DNA of 64,000 bases from Leptospira hartskeerlii. Its GTDB lineage: Bacteria; Spirochaetota; Leptospiria; Leptospirales; Leptospiraceae. Below are positions 56,928 to 64,000 of this stretch, piece by piece. The notes under the pieces are model-generated. The model ran no database searches, was not told the origin of the DNA, and saw only the letters and a program-made list of their open reading frames with translations. Made by a program: the position numbers and the translations under genes. Position 1 is the first letter of the stretch. Each line of letters opens with the position of its first letter. The stretch spans positions 124,001 to 188,000 of the forward strand of contig NZ_NPDL01000007.1 in the NCBI RefSeq assembly GCF_002811475.1. The letters run 5' to 3'.

Positions 56928-58351
56928 AGATGATTCCTAAAATTTAGGTAAGAACTTTCGAAATATTTTGGTCCTCTTCTATCTTTAAGCAAGAGAAAAT
57001 TTTCCAAGAAAAAGGTCCCAAGCACAAGAAAATGTTCTAAGACCAGGACCCAGTTCCTATCATAATATGGAAAAGAAGAATAAGTAGAATAAGATAATAT
57101 CCAGATACCCGAAGCGACCAAAGGCCAAATCGTTTTTGTAAATATGGAAGCCGCAAGGATCGGAAGAAAATACCAAGGATGGACCGTGCTCGAGAATAAA
57201 TAATAAATCCCGCATAAATGGATCCAAACGTTCAGAAGAAATGCCGTTTTGTTGCCTGTTTCGATCTTAGAAATCCTAAAAGAATAAAAACAAATAGTCA
57301 GAATGCTTAAGATTCCCAATACGATCCCGGTAGAATAAGGATACCATGTATATTTGATCAGATTTTTCAGAAGGTAATAAAACCCTCCATGAAATTCGAA
57401 TAATGTAAAATAGACTCCGATTCCTTTTCTCCAATGTTCTTCTAAAATTCTTTCTCCGGTCTCTGAGAATAGGACCCAGATGAGGGCCGATCCGAAAATT
57501 AGAAAACAAGCACCCAGGAAGAGTAGGATTTTACGAGCAGTGGACCTTCTACACCAATAAAAAAACAAAAAGGGCAGAGCTAATAAAGGAAGTATTTTGG
57601 TCAGGATGGAGGCTAAATAAAATACAAATCCTCTGAAAACTTTTCCTTTTTCCCATGAGAGTATTCCTGCAAATAGAAAGAAGAATAAGATCGGCTCCGG
57701 ATGGCCGTTTCCAATTCCTTCCCAAAGTACGAGCGGATGGAGCCAGTATTTTAGAAAATTCCCGGAGCCTTCTTCTTTTTTTCTTTTTGAATATATATAA
57801 AGAATTCCTAATTCAAATAAAATTAAAATAATTTTCCAGATAGAGATTGCCCAGAAAACGGAGAGTCCTCTTTTTAAAAAGAATGCGGGAACTAAAAATA
57901 AAAACTGCAATATAGGAGGGTAGACCGAATAATAATTGGGAGAATTCATTTTAGAGAGTAGCTCTTTCTCCAAGTCTTGGTTTAGCCCTAAGTTTACATT
58001 TGAGGGAAGTTCCGAATAAGGAGACAAACCTTCCGAGACTAAAAGCCCATCCCATAAAAAACGAAATGTATCTTCCGACAAGAATACAGGAGTGAATAAA
58101 AAGCAGATCCTGAGTAATATCCCGGCCCAGATGCCGATCTTCTCTCTTCCCACTGAGAAGAATTTTAAAAATACAATATAGAAGCTTAAGCTAAGGAAGA
58201 AAGCTCCACATAGTAACCAAATATCACTTCTTTCGAAGAATATTGGGAACAGAGCGAGGGGAAATGCCCAAAAGAGTAAAATTGTCGAAGTGCCTACAAA
58301 ACTCTGCCAATTATTTGGTTCTCTTTCAATTATATTAACCATTTTGTTCAA
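56900..58351 (-). CDS. Polytopic GT-C-type glycosyltransferase (GT87/mannosyltransferase-like)
   Basis: 483 aa, tandem start codons at 58351 and 58342. About eleven membrane helices. LSEDTFRFLWDGLLV (about 92-106) is the DxxxR-type acidic motif of GT-C polyprenyl-phosphate-sugar transferases, with SPYSEL following as in NPY-containing relatives. It probably transfers mannose or another sugar from a lipid donor outside the membrane. It is the first gene of the operon with adenylate cyclase and methyltransferase. Confidence 0.78.
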   Translation of the reverse strand: MNKMVNIIEREPNNWQSFVGTSTILLFWAFPLALFPIFFERSDIWLLCGAFFLSLSFYIVFLKFFSVGREKIGIWAGILLRICFLFTPVFLSEDTFRFLWDGLLVSEGLSPYSELPSNVNLGLNQDLEKELLSKMNSPNYYSVYPPILQFLFLVPAFFLKRGLSVFWAISIWKIILILFELGILYIYSKRKKEEGSGNFLKYWLHPLVLWEGIGNGHPEPILFFFLFAGILSWEKGKVFRGFVFYLASILTKILPLLALPFLFFYWCRRSTARKILLFLGACFLIFGSALIWVLFSETGERILEEHWRKGIGVYFTLFEFHGGFYYLLKNLIKYTWYPYSTGIVLGILSILTICFYSFRISKIETGNKTAFLLNVWIHLCGIYYLFSSTVHPWYFLPILAASIFTKTIWPLVASGIWILSYSTYSSFPYYDRNWVLVLEHFLVLGTFFLENFLLLKDRRGPKYFESSYLNFRNHLCSRNISKP

Positions 58352-58420
58352 TATAGCGAAAATATTCTTGTATTCTTGAGAGGAAAAGTCTAACTAGGCG
58401 AAAAGATTAGGCAAGAAAGA

Positions 58421-58906
58421 ATGATTCGAATCGGTAATTTTCCAGATACTGTCAATGAATACGCGGCAAGGACCGTTGCGGGCCTTGTTGTCATTTTAAG
58501 TTTGGCCGCAATAATTACGCAATCGCTTTGGTTGGCTGCGGCACTTTTCTATGGATTTTCAGCCAGAGTATTGTATGGGCCAAAGTTTTCACCATTTGCG
58601 AAACTTGCGATCCATGGGATCGTTCCGTTACTCGGTCTTGGGTCCAAAATTGTGGCAGGTCCTCCCAAAAGATTTGCACAATTCGTAGGAGTTATCTTCA
58701 GCGGAACAGCATTCATTCTATTATATTTAGGACAGATATTCGCTTTCCAAGTTGTGCTTGGGGTTCTCGTATTTTTTGCAAGTTTAGAATCCATTTTGGG
58801 ATTCTGCGCCGGTTGTTTTGTTTTCGGATTTCTGATAAAATGGGGATGGATACCGGAAGAAGTCTGCGAGAAGTGCAATAATTTACAATTCGTAGTTAAA
58901 GAATAA
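58421..58906 (+). CDS. DUF4395 membrane protein
   Basis: 161 aa. Starts MIRIGNFPDTVNEYAARTVAG; the NE.AAR element and later RVLYGPKFSPFAKLA match DUF4395. Three to four membrane helices, then FCAGCF (about 126-131) and a C-terminal Cys pair (VCEKCNN, about 147-153) that could be redox-active or bind metal. Function unknown. It is 21 bp upstream of the AhpD-like gene and is likely part of the same arsenic-related transcript. Confidence 0.84.
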   Translation: MIRIGNFPDTVNEYAARTVAGLVVILSLAAIITQSLWLAAALFYGFSARVLYGPKFSPFAKLAIHGIVPLLGLGSKIVAGPPKRFAQFVGVIFSGTAFILLYLGQIFAFQVVLGVLVFFASLESILGFCAGCFVFGFLIKWGWIPEEVCEKCNNLQFVVKE

Positions 58907-58927
58907 TTAAAACGATGGAGGCCCTTT

Positions 58928-59269
58928 GTGGCGCAGGAAACAACTTATTATAAACCGGAAGACCTGAAAAAGTTCGGCAATATAGGAGAATTTGAGCCAG
59001 ATCTGGCAAAGAAATTTTTCGATTATTACGGGGCGGTTTTTGCGGACGGAGCATTATCTGCTAAAGAAAAATCTTTGATCGCTCTTGCAGTAGCACATGT
59101 AGTACAATGCCCATATTGTATAGATGCTTATACTACCGACACGGTCGAAAAAGGTGTAACCGAAGAACAGATCTGGGAAGCGATCCATGTAGGCGCTGCT
59201 ATCCGTGGGGGCGCAAGTCTGGTTCATAGTGTCCAAGCATTAAACAAAGTTAAAGAACTCGGTATATAA
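58928..59269 (+). CDS. AhpD-like arsenosugar-associated peroxidase/decarboxylase-fold protein
   Basis: 113 aa from a GTG at 58928 after GGAGG. Carboxymuconolactone decarboxylase/AhpD fold with the CxxC of VVQCPYCIDAYT (Cys about residues 60 and 63) and the conserved HVG. Small proteins of this kind sit next to ArsS in arsenosugar clusters, as here (14 bp gap), and probably supply thiol reduction. It fits the family known as the arsenosugar biosynthesis-associated peroxidase-like protein. Confidence 0.86.
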   Translation: MAQETTYYKPEDLKKFGNIGEFEPDLAKKFFDYYGAVFADGALSAKEKSLIALAVAHVVQCPYCIDAYTTDTVEKGVTEEQIWEAIHVGAAIRGGASLVHSVQALNKVKELGI

Positions 59270-59283
59270 GGAGTTTCTAAAGT

Positions 59284-60327
59284 ATGAGATCCCTATTAGC
59301 AAGAGGGAGCGAACTCGCTTCTTCCAAAGAACAATTAAAAATTCTTACGGAAGTCTCCGGAAAATTAAATTTGCCTAGTTTTTCGGAAAAATTAAAAGAG
59401 GCGGGACTTTATCCTTTGCGCCCAACAGGGGTGGACATACTACAAGTGAACGTTGGAAAACTTTGCAACCAGACCTGCAGACATTGTCATGTGGATGCCG
59501 GTCCGGATCGCAGAGAGATCATGAGTAAGGAAACCATGCAGGAATGTTTGGTAGCCTTGGCAACACCTGGCGTTACCACCTTAGATATCACAGGTGGCGC
59601 TCCTGAGATGAATCCTAATTTCAGATGGTTCGTAGAAGAAGCTTCCAAACTAGGAAAGAAGATCATGATCCGTTGTAATCTTACCATTCTTCTGGCTGGG
59701 GAAAAATACAAAGATCTTCCTGAATTTTTTGCAAAACATAAGGTAGAAGTTGTCTCCAGTCTTCCATATTTCCAAAAAAGAAGGACCGATGCTCAAAGGG
59801 GAGAGGGTGTATTCGATCGTTCCATAGAAGCATTAAGAAAATTGAATGCACTAGGCTACGGTATCCCTGGCTCAGGACTTATATTAAATTTAGTTTATAA
59901 TCCTGTGGGAGCCTTCCTTGCAGGTGGACAATCCACATTGGAAAACGATTTCAAAAAGGAATTAAAACAGGTCTATGGCGTTGAATTCAATTCATTATTC
60001 GCACTTACGAATATGCCAATTAGCCGCTTTTTGGAATCATTACTCGAAAACGATAATATAGACGCCTATTTAGAAAAACTCGTAACTGCTTTCAATCCTG
60101 CGGCAGCAACTGCCGTCATGTGCCGTAACACATTAAGCGTTGGTTGGGACGGAAGCCTATACGATTGTGATTTTAACCAAATGTTGGATATGAAGATAGA
60201 AGGTAGGATAAGTAGAATATCCGAATTCAACAAATCTGTGCTGGATTCCAGAGAGATCTTATTACACCAGCATTGTTATGGATGTACTGCGGGAGCAGGT
60301 TCATCTTGTGGTGGTTCCATTGCCTGA
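59284..60327 (+). CDS. arsS: Arsenosugar biosynthesis radical SAM protein ArsS
   Basis: 347 aa; AAGGAG 10 nt upstream of the ATG. Radical SAM motif CNQTCRHC (about 60-67) in LQVNVGKLCNQTCRHCHVDAG. ITGGAPEMN (about 101-109) follows, CRNTLSVGWDGSLYDCDFNQM carries auxiliary Cys, and the end reads CYGCTAGAGSSCGGS, a Cys-rich tail for extra clusters diagnostic of ArsS. Some homologues place selenocysteine here, but this one uses Cys. ArsS adds a 5'-deoxyadenosyl group to dimethylarsenite in arsenosugar synthesis. No ArsM methyltransferase is adjacent. Confidence 0.92.
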   Translation: MRSLLARGSELASSKEQLKILTEVSGKLNLPSFSEKLKEAGLYPLRPTGVDILQVNVGKLCNQTCRHCHVDAGPDRREIMSKETMQECLVALATPGVTTLDITGGAPEMNPNFRWFVEEASKLGKKIMIRCNLTILLAGEKYKDLPEFFAKHKVEVVSSLPYFQKRRTDAQRGEGVFDRSIEALRKLNALGYGIPGSGLILNLVYNPVGAFLAGGQSTLENDFKKELKQVYGVEFNSLFALTNMPISRFLESLLENDNIDAYLEKLVTAFNPAAATAVMCRNTLSVGWDGSLYDCDFNQMLDMKIEGRISRISEFNKSVLDSREILLHQHCYGCTAGAGSSCGGSIA

Positions 60328-60485
60328 GAGAAAAAAGCAGAAAACCTGACGTTTTTCCAAATAACAAGCCAGATTGACAGAATTATACAATGATTTTCGA
60401 TCTTTTTAATTAATTGAGATTGAAACTCAGACCTAGTCTTGAAAAACGGGTATTAGGAACGACTGTTCTGTGGAGACAAACTCAA

Positions 60486-61019
60486 ATGAAACAAAAAGCT
60501 ATTTGGTCATTATTGGTGCTATTACTCTCGGCTTCTTTCGTTGATTGCAAGAAGGACGATGGCGGCGACCTAAACAATTTGGCAATCATCAGTGCTCTTA
60601 GCGGCGGGGGAGACTGCTTGGTGGATTTCCCTGGCAAGGCAGCGGTAGGTGTAAATCGTACGCGTGTTGCGAAAGATTCAACTGGAGTGGATGTTGTCTG
60701 GGGGAGAATTCCTTTTGTAAATCATCCAATTGCAATTGTAGAAATCTTAGGTATTCAAAACAGCGATTCTGTAGTATTTCATGGGGTAGATGTTGTGGAG
60801 AATCCGAATGTTTCTGGTCAACCTACAATTTACGAAGCTACGGATTGTCCGTTAGCTGAGTCTTCGATTATCACAGATGGTACTACTAAATTCAATATCT
60901 CCGGATCAGATCCTTACACTTATGTAAGTAATGGTACTAGCGGATCTTTCTACTTTTTGCTTTACATCGTAGGTTCAGGTACCCCTCCCGCCGCTACCGT
61001 AGATTATAACGATAACTAA
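60486..61019 (+). CDS. Hypothetical lipoprotein
   Basis: Start at the ATG at 60486 (MKQKAIWSLL) with GGAG 9 nt upstream; the frame extends back to 60414. 177 aa. Signal peptide 1-21 with a lipobox ending FVDC (Cys about residue 22). The mature part is Gly/Ser/Asn/Thr-rich beta-type sequence with two further Cys (GGDCLVDF, TDCPLAES). No known domain; a typical leptospiral surface-type lipoprotein in composition. A strong hairpin follows the stop. Confidence 0.78.
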   Translation: MKQKAIWSLLVLLLSASFVDCKKDDGGDLNNLAIISALSGGGDCLVDFPGKAAVGVNRTRVAKDSTGVDVVWGRIPFVNHPIAIVEILGIQNSDSVVFHGVDVVENPNVSGQPTIYEATDCPLAESSIITDGTTKFNISGSDPYTYVSNGTSGSFYFLLYIVGSGTPPAATVDYNDN

Positions 61020-61029
61020 TCACTCTTTC

Positions 61030-61056
61030 TGGACCTGGTGGAATTTGCCAGGTCCA
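61030..61056. terminator. Hairpin between convergent lipoprotein and TetR genes
   Basis: Perfect 9-bp stem TGGACCTGG/CCAGGTCCA with a 9-nt loop. No T-run, but it lies exactly between two convergent stops and is the only structure there. Confidence 0.65.
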
Positions 61057-61057
61057 C

Positions 61058-61651
61058 TCACTTCTTCCCTGAATATTTAATGATCGCATCCACCATCTCG
61101 GGTAAATCGTCTAACGCGGAAATTTTTCCGGTAAGTTTCCAGATCTGTAATACACCTTCGTAAGAAGCGAATATTTTTCGGGCCAAAGACTGTGTGTCCG
61201 CATTCTTCGGGATCTGCCCCTTCTTCTGCATTTCTTTCAAATAGATAGAGAGAAGGTCCACTGTTCTCAAAGCCAATTTTTTGACTTCTTCAGAGATGGA
61301 AGGTGAAGCCGATGCAATTTGTGCTGCTGTGTTTGCCATGGGGCAGCCTGCAAATTCACTGTTTCTGGTCTGTCTTCTTAGGATATGCGTCCATGCTTGG
61401 ATAAAGTCCCGAGCATTCTCCGACCTGGATTGTAATTTTTTTAATAGGACGAGTTGTTCTTTCCCGTAAAATTCTATATATGCCTTTCCTAATAGATCTT
61501 TCGAAGGGTAGTAGTCGTAAAAGCTGGCCTTTGCAGTTTGCGATTCTTGGATGATCTGGTTGATACCGGTGTTTCCGTAACCCTGGGTTTGGAAAAGCCT
61601 GGCAGCAGTTTCCAAAATCCTGTCTTTTACCCCTTTTTCTTTGGTTGACAT
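61058..61651 (-). CDS. TetR-family regulator of the nitroreductase gene
   Basis: Start at ATG 61651 (MSTKEKGVKDR) with AGGAAG upstream; the frame is open to 61738 but that covers the operator. 197 aa. HTH NQIIQESQTAKASFYDYYPSKDLL (about residues 30-53), preceded by ILETAARLFQTQGYGNTG, as in TetR/AcrR. Close to the group represented by NemR-like repressors in having a divergent flavin reductase. A perfect palindrome lies 23-42 bp before its start. Confidence 0.91.
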   Translation of the reverse strand: MSTKEKGVKDRILETAARLFQTQGYGNTGINQIIQESQTAKASFYDYYPSKDLLGKAYIEFYGKEQLVLLKKLQSRSENARDFIQAWTHILRRQTRNSEFAGCPMANTAAQIASASPSISEEVKKLALRTVDLLSIYLKEMQKKGQIPKNADTQSLARKIFASYEGVLQIWKLTGKISALDDLPEMVDAIIKYSGKK

Positions 61652-61673
61652 TTTTTTCTTCCTGGGATCAAGT

Positions 61674-61693
61674 AACAGACAGACTTGTCTGTT
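61674..61693. promoter_or_regulatory. 20-bp palindromic operator AACAGACAGACTTGTCTGTT
   Basis: 8-bp arms AACAGACA/TGTCTGTT with a 4-bp GACT centre, midway between the divergent TetR and nitroreductase genes. Size and symmetry are those of TetR-dimer sites, so the adjacent regulator is the likely binder, repressing both genes. Confidence 0.8.
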
Positions 61694-61757
61694 CGGATCA
61701 TTCTTCTTCCAGAAAGACCGAAATTTGTTAAAATGCAAGTCTAAATCGGAGGTCTAT

Positions 61758-62471
61758 ATGTCTTCTTTATCCTCAGAAACCGAATCCATTGATATTTCAG
61801 GAATTGCTTCCAGTGTGGAAGAAGCGATCTTTACCCGCCATAGTATCCGGGATTATCTTTCTAAGCCTGTCGAAGATTCCGTCTTAAAGGAATTATTCTC
61901 CAAATCTCTTCGCGCCCCGAGTTGGAAAAACAGCCAACCTTGGAAGGTGCATGTGGTGAGCGGCTCTAAGCGGGATAAAATGGCGGAACTCTTGCAAGAA
62001 AGAGCGAAACAATCTGAGACACCCGTGCCTGATACGATTTGGCCTACAGGTTTTCCTGCGGATGCGAAACGCAGAATGTTCGATCTTGGTATGAAAATCT
62101 ATGGTGCGGCGGGTATTGAAAGAAAAGACAAGGAAGCCAGGGATAAGTTTATGTTACGGAACTTCGAATTCTTCGGAGCTCCTACAGCGGTATTTATCAC
62201 AACAGAATTCGAACTCAATTTTTATATCGCTTTGGACATAGGATGTTTTCTGAATACCGTAATGCTTCTTGCTCGAAGTTATGGACTGGGAACGGTTCCC
62301 CAAGCTGCGTTGTCCGCATTTCCGGAAGTGGTCCGAAAAGAATTAGGTCTGGCGGAATCCGAGAAAATAGTCTGTGGTTTAAGTTTGGGTTATCCTAAGC
62401 CCGACTCCACATTAAATAAATTTCATACTCCAAGAGAAGAAGTGTCCGATTTAGTAAAATTTTACACATAG
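61758..62471 (+). CDS. Nitroreductase-family FMN oxidoreductase
   Basis: Start at ATG 61758 (MSSLSSETES) with GGAGG 6 nt upstream. 237 aa. RHSIRDYLSKPVEDSVL (about 28-44) is the FMN-binding N-terminus, RAPSWKNSQPWKVHVV (about 54-69) the second FMN block, and AGIERKD/LGYPKPDS the C-terminal phosphate region. It reduces nitroaromatics, quinones or enones with NAD(P)H. Divergent from its TetR regulator across a shared palindrome, so probably induced by such compounds. Confidence 0.9.
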   Translation: MSSLSSETESIDISGIASSVEEAIFTRHSIRDYLSKPVEDSVLKELFSKSLRAPSWKNSQPWKVHVVSGSKRDKMAELLQERAKQSETPVPDTIWPTGFPADAKRRMFDLGMKIYGAAGIERKDKEARDKFMLRNFEFFGAPTAVFITTEFELNFYIALDIGCFLNTVMLLARSYGLGTVPQAALSAFPEVVRKELGLAESEKIVCGLSLGYPKPDSTLNKFHTPREEVSDLVKFYT

Positions 62472-62474
62472 ATC

Positions 62475-62493
62475 TTAACGCAAAATTAACGCA
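62475..62493. promoter_or_regulatory. Direct repeat TTAACGCA x2 with 11-bp period upstream of kdp
   Basis: TTAACGCA at 62475-62482 and 62486-62493. Two identical half sites one helical turn apart are the usual form for OmpR/PhoB-family response regulators such as KdpE. The position, about 100 bp before kdpF, suits a kdp activator site, but KdpDE are not in the window. Confidence 0.4.
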
Positions 62494-62529
62494 TATATCT
62501 CTTCCTCTCATGCAGGTTCGCATTGACGA

Positions 62530-62559
62530 ATTCCAAAAATCAGGTTAGGTTTTTGGAAT
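62530..62559. promoter_or_regulatory. Inverted repeat ATTCCAAAAA/TTTTTGGAAT upstream of kdpF
   Basis: Perfect 10-bp arms with a 10-bp spacer, 29 bp before kdpF. It could be a terminator of the nitroreductase gene (the second arm starts with a T-run) or an operator for kdp. I cannot choose between them. Confidence 0.45.
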
Positions 62560-62587
62560 AGACGGAATGTTTCCGCTGGGAGGAATC

Positions 62588-62671
62588 TTGTCTTATACAT
62601 TTTTAATCGTTTTAGTTATCGCATTATGCGGTTATCTCTCCTTCTCCATTTTAAAACCGGAAAAATTTTAG
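62588..62671 (+). CDS. kdpF: KdpF, small subunit of the K+-transporting ATPase
   Basis: A 27-residue frame from a TTG at 62588 with GGAGG upstream to the TAG at 62669. It is one membrane helix (TFLIVLVIALCGYLSFSIL) ending LKPEKF, the typical KdpF end motif (L-x-PE-x-F). KdpF stabilises the KdpABC complex. It is too short for most ORF callers but sits exactly where kdpF belongs, 9 bp before kdpA. Confidence 0.9.
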   Translation: MSYTFLIVLVIALCGYLSFSILKPEKF

Positions 62672-62680
62672 GAGATCGGA

Positions 62681-64000
62681 ATGAACGGAAACGACTCGAT
62701 CTTCTTTTTTTTGTATTTTGCGGTTTTATTTCTTCTCTCTCCCTTTTTAGGAATTTATATAGCGGACGTTCTCAGGGGAGAAGTTTCCAAACGATTTGCC
62801 TTTCTTTCCAAATCCGAATCATTCCTATATAAGATTTCCGGAATAAAGGAAGGTCAAAATTCCAATTGGAAAGTTTACCTACTTGATATTGGGATTTTTA
62901 CACTTTTATGTTTAGTCCTGGTTGTATTAGGGCTTCATTTTCAGGACATACGTCCTGGAAATCCGGAAGGTAAGTCCGGGGTTGCTTGGGATCTGGCTTG
63001 GAATACTTCCGTCAGTTTTGTGACGAATACCAATTGGCAGGCGTATTCCGGAGAAGTTTCTCTCTCTTACTTAAGCCAAATGCTACTTTTAGGAGTGCAA
63101 AATTTTGTAAGCGCAGGGGTCGGGATCGCGGTACTTGCGGCTATGGCAAGAGGAATGATCTCTAAGCCGGGCGAATACCCATCCGGGATCGGTAACTTCT
63201 ATATCGATCTAACCAGAAGTATATTATATATTCTTTTACCAATTTCTATCTTAGTCGCTTTGGTTTTGGTTTCCCAAGGTGTGGTAATGGATTTTTCCAA
63301 GTATGTAGACACAATCGGCCTTGGAGGTCATTCAGTTAAAATACCTCTCGGGCCGGCCGCCTCTCAAATTGCGATCAAACAATTGGGAACGAATGGGGGC
63401 GGTTTTTTTGGAGTAAACTCCGCTCATCCCTTTGAGAATCCCACGGTTTTTTCCAGTTGGTTACAATGTATTTTGATCTTACTTCTTCCGGGAGCATTAC
63501 CTTTTGCTTATGGAAGATGGGTGGGTTCCTGGAAAGCAGGTCTTTCTATTTTTTTCGGAATGACCCTTCTTTTTGTCTTAAGTCTTTCCATATCTCTTTG
63601 GTCGGAAGGTGACTTTGTAGGGAACTGGGAAGGTAAGGAGACAAGATTCGGAGTAGCACAAAGCGTTCTTTGGGGAATGGCGACCACAGCAGCGTCTAAC
63701 GGTTCAGTGAATGCGATGCACGATAGCTTTTCTCCTCTTGCAGGAGGATTAGCGGTTTGGAATATTCTTCTGGGCGAAGTTGTATTTGGCGGTGTAGGAG
63801 TCGGACTTATAGGAATGTTATTTTATGTTGTCCTCACGGTATTTATCGCAGGACTAATGGTGGGAAGGACTCCTGAATATTTAGGAAAAAAGATAGAAGC
63901 AAAGGAAGTAAAACTTGCACTTGTTGGAGTTTTGGTACCTGGGCTTTGTATTTTACTATTCACCGCATTCTCACTTCTTTATGAATCTGCTCTTTCCTCT
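62681..64000 (+). CDS. kdpA: KdpA, potassium-binding subunit of the K+-transporting ATPase (C-terminus beyond window)
   Basis: ATG at 62681 with GGAG upstream; the frame is open for 440 codons to the window edge (full KdpA is about 560). Selectivity-filter blocks are visible: VTNTNWQAYSGE, GTNGGGFFGVNSAHPFENP and ASNGSVNAM. These are the K+ pore loops of the KtrB-like KdpA fold. With KdpB and KdpC it forms a high-affinity ATP-driven K+ importer at the inner membrane, induced by potassium limitation. kdpB/C should lie just outside the window. Confidence 0.95.
   Translation, partial: MNGNDSIFFFLYFAVLFLLSPFLGIYIADVLRGEVSKRFAFLSKSESFLYKISGIKEGQNSNWKVYLLDIGIFTLLCLVLVVLGLHFQDIRPGNPEGKSGVAWDLAWNTSVSFVTNTNWQAYSGEVSLSYLSQMLLLGVQNFVSAGVGIAVLAAMARGMISKPGEYPSGIGNFYIDLTRSILYILLPISILVALVLVSQGVVMDFSKYVDTIGLGGHSVKIPLGPAASQIAIKQLGTNGGGFFGVNSAHPFENPTVFSSWLQCILILLLPGALPFAYGRWVGSWKAGLSIFFGMTLLFVLSLSISLWSEGDFVGNWEGKETRFGVAQSVLWGMATTAASNGSVNAMHDSFSPLAGGLAVWNILLGEVVFGGVGVGLIGMLFYVVLTVFIAGLMVGRTPEYLGKKIEAKEVKLALVGVLVPGLCILLFTAFSLLYESALSS

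Noticed and set aside
62626..62832. 68-codon frame over the kdpF/kdpA junction
   Set aside because: Out of frame with kdpA, whose conserved protein begins at 62681.

Overview
The window looks like chromosomal DNA of a spirochaete, most probably Leptospira. The basis is the moderate GC content, the relaxed spirochaetal lipoboxes on several lipoproteins, the futalosine-pathway gene mqnC beside a large ETF:quinone oxidoreductase-like Fe-S protein, a CheX/FapA motility-type group, and family-level resemblance of most proteins to leptospiral ones. The genus is an inference; no rRNA or tRNA gene is present to settle it. The window is densely coded (about 60 genes) and mostly housekeeping, with no phage, transposase, CRISPR array or integron.

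Layout. 0-3.1 kb (minus strand): an operon of an exported hypothetical protein, an active Deg-type serine protease and a second, apparently protease-dead, PDZ-type relative cut by the window edge. 3.3-7.6 kb (plus): a tandem rhodanese lacking both catalytic cysteines, a lipoprotein that is only the N-terminal domain of a GH31 glycosidase, a DCC thiol oxidoreductase, an M23 peptidase and a HAD phosphatase. 7.5-15.2 kb: Rossmann-fold protein, pseudouridine synthase, XRE-cupin regulator, NhaD-type antiporter, Fur-family regulator, dihydrolipoyl dehydrogenase and a methyltransferase. 15.3-22.6 kb: degenerate GGDEF protein, CheX phosphatase, alpha/beta hydrolase, FapA, MtnA and a rhomboid protease with a cysteine-rich tail. 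22.6-31.9 kb: CoA-ester lyase, an unusual carbamoyltransferase, RF3, the ETF:quinone oxidoreductase-like protein, MqnC and a diguanylate cyclase.

33.8-36.9 kb holds the most interesting system: a translationally coupled three-gene operon of a lysine 2,3-aminomutase-family radical SAM enzyme, a D-Ala-D-Ala-ligase-like ATP-grasp enzyme and a haem-oxygenase-like diiron oxidase. The logic (mutase, then amide or ester ligase, then oxidase) resembles a small biosynthetic pathway for an amino-acid-derived metabolite, formally like PylB/PylC/PylD. Next to it on the other strand is the operon bfr - THUMP/RlmL-type methyltransferase with a long Arg/Ser/Asp repeat tail - N-acetylglutamate-synthase-like protein - DCC protein.

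41-51 kb: Cys-less thiolase-like protein, heptosyltransferase-type GT9, aminopeptidase P, M20 amidohydrolase, PQQ-type sugar dehydrogenase lipoprotein, a double-length ThyX-like protein, and an aldo/keto reductase-TetR pair behind a clear inverted-repeat operator. 51-58 kb (minus): CzcA-type RND pump, then an operon of glycosyltransferase, adenylate cyclase and methyltransferase. 58-60.3 kb: a DUF4395-AhpD-ArsS operon matching the arsenosugar radical SAM module. 60.4-64 kb: a lipoprotein, a divergent TetR/nitroreductase pair sharing a perfect palindrome, and the start of a kdp potassium-ATPase operon (kdpF, kdpA cut by the window edge).

A roughly 15-bp near-palindrome (TGTAGGAGTTCCAACA-like) recurs in at least five intergenic places and is probably a dispersed repeat family of the genome.
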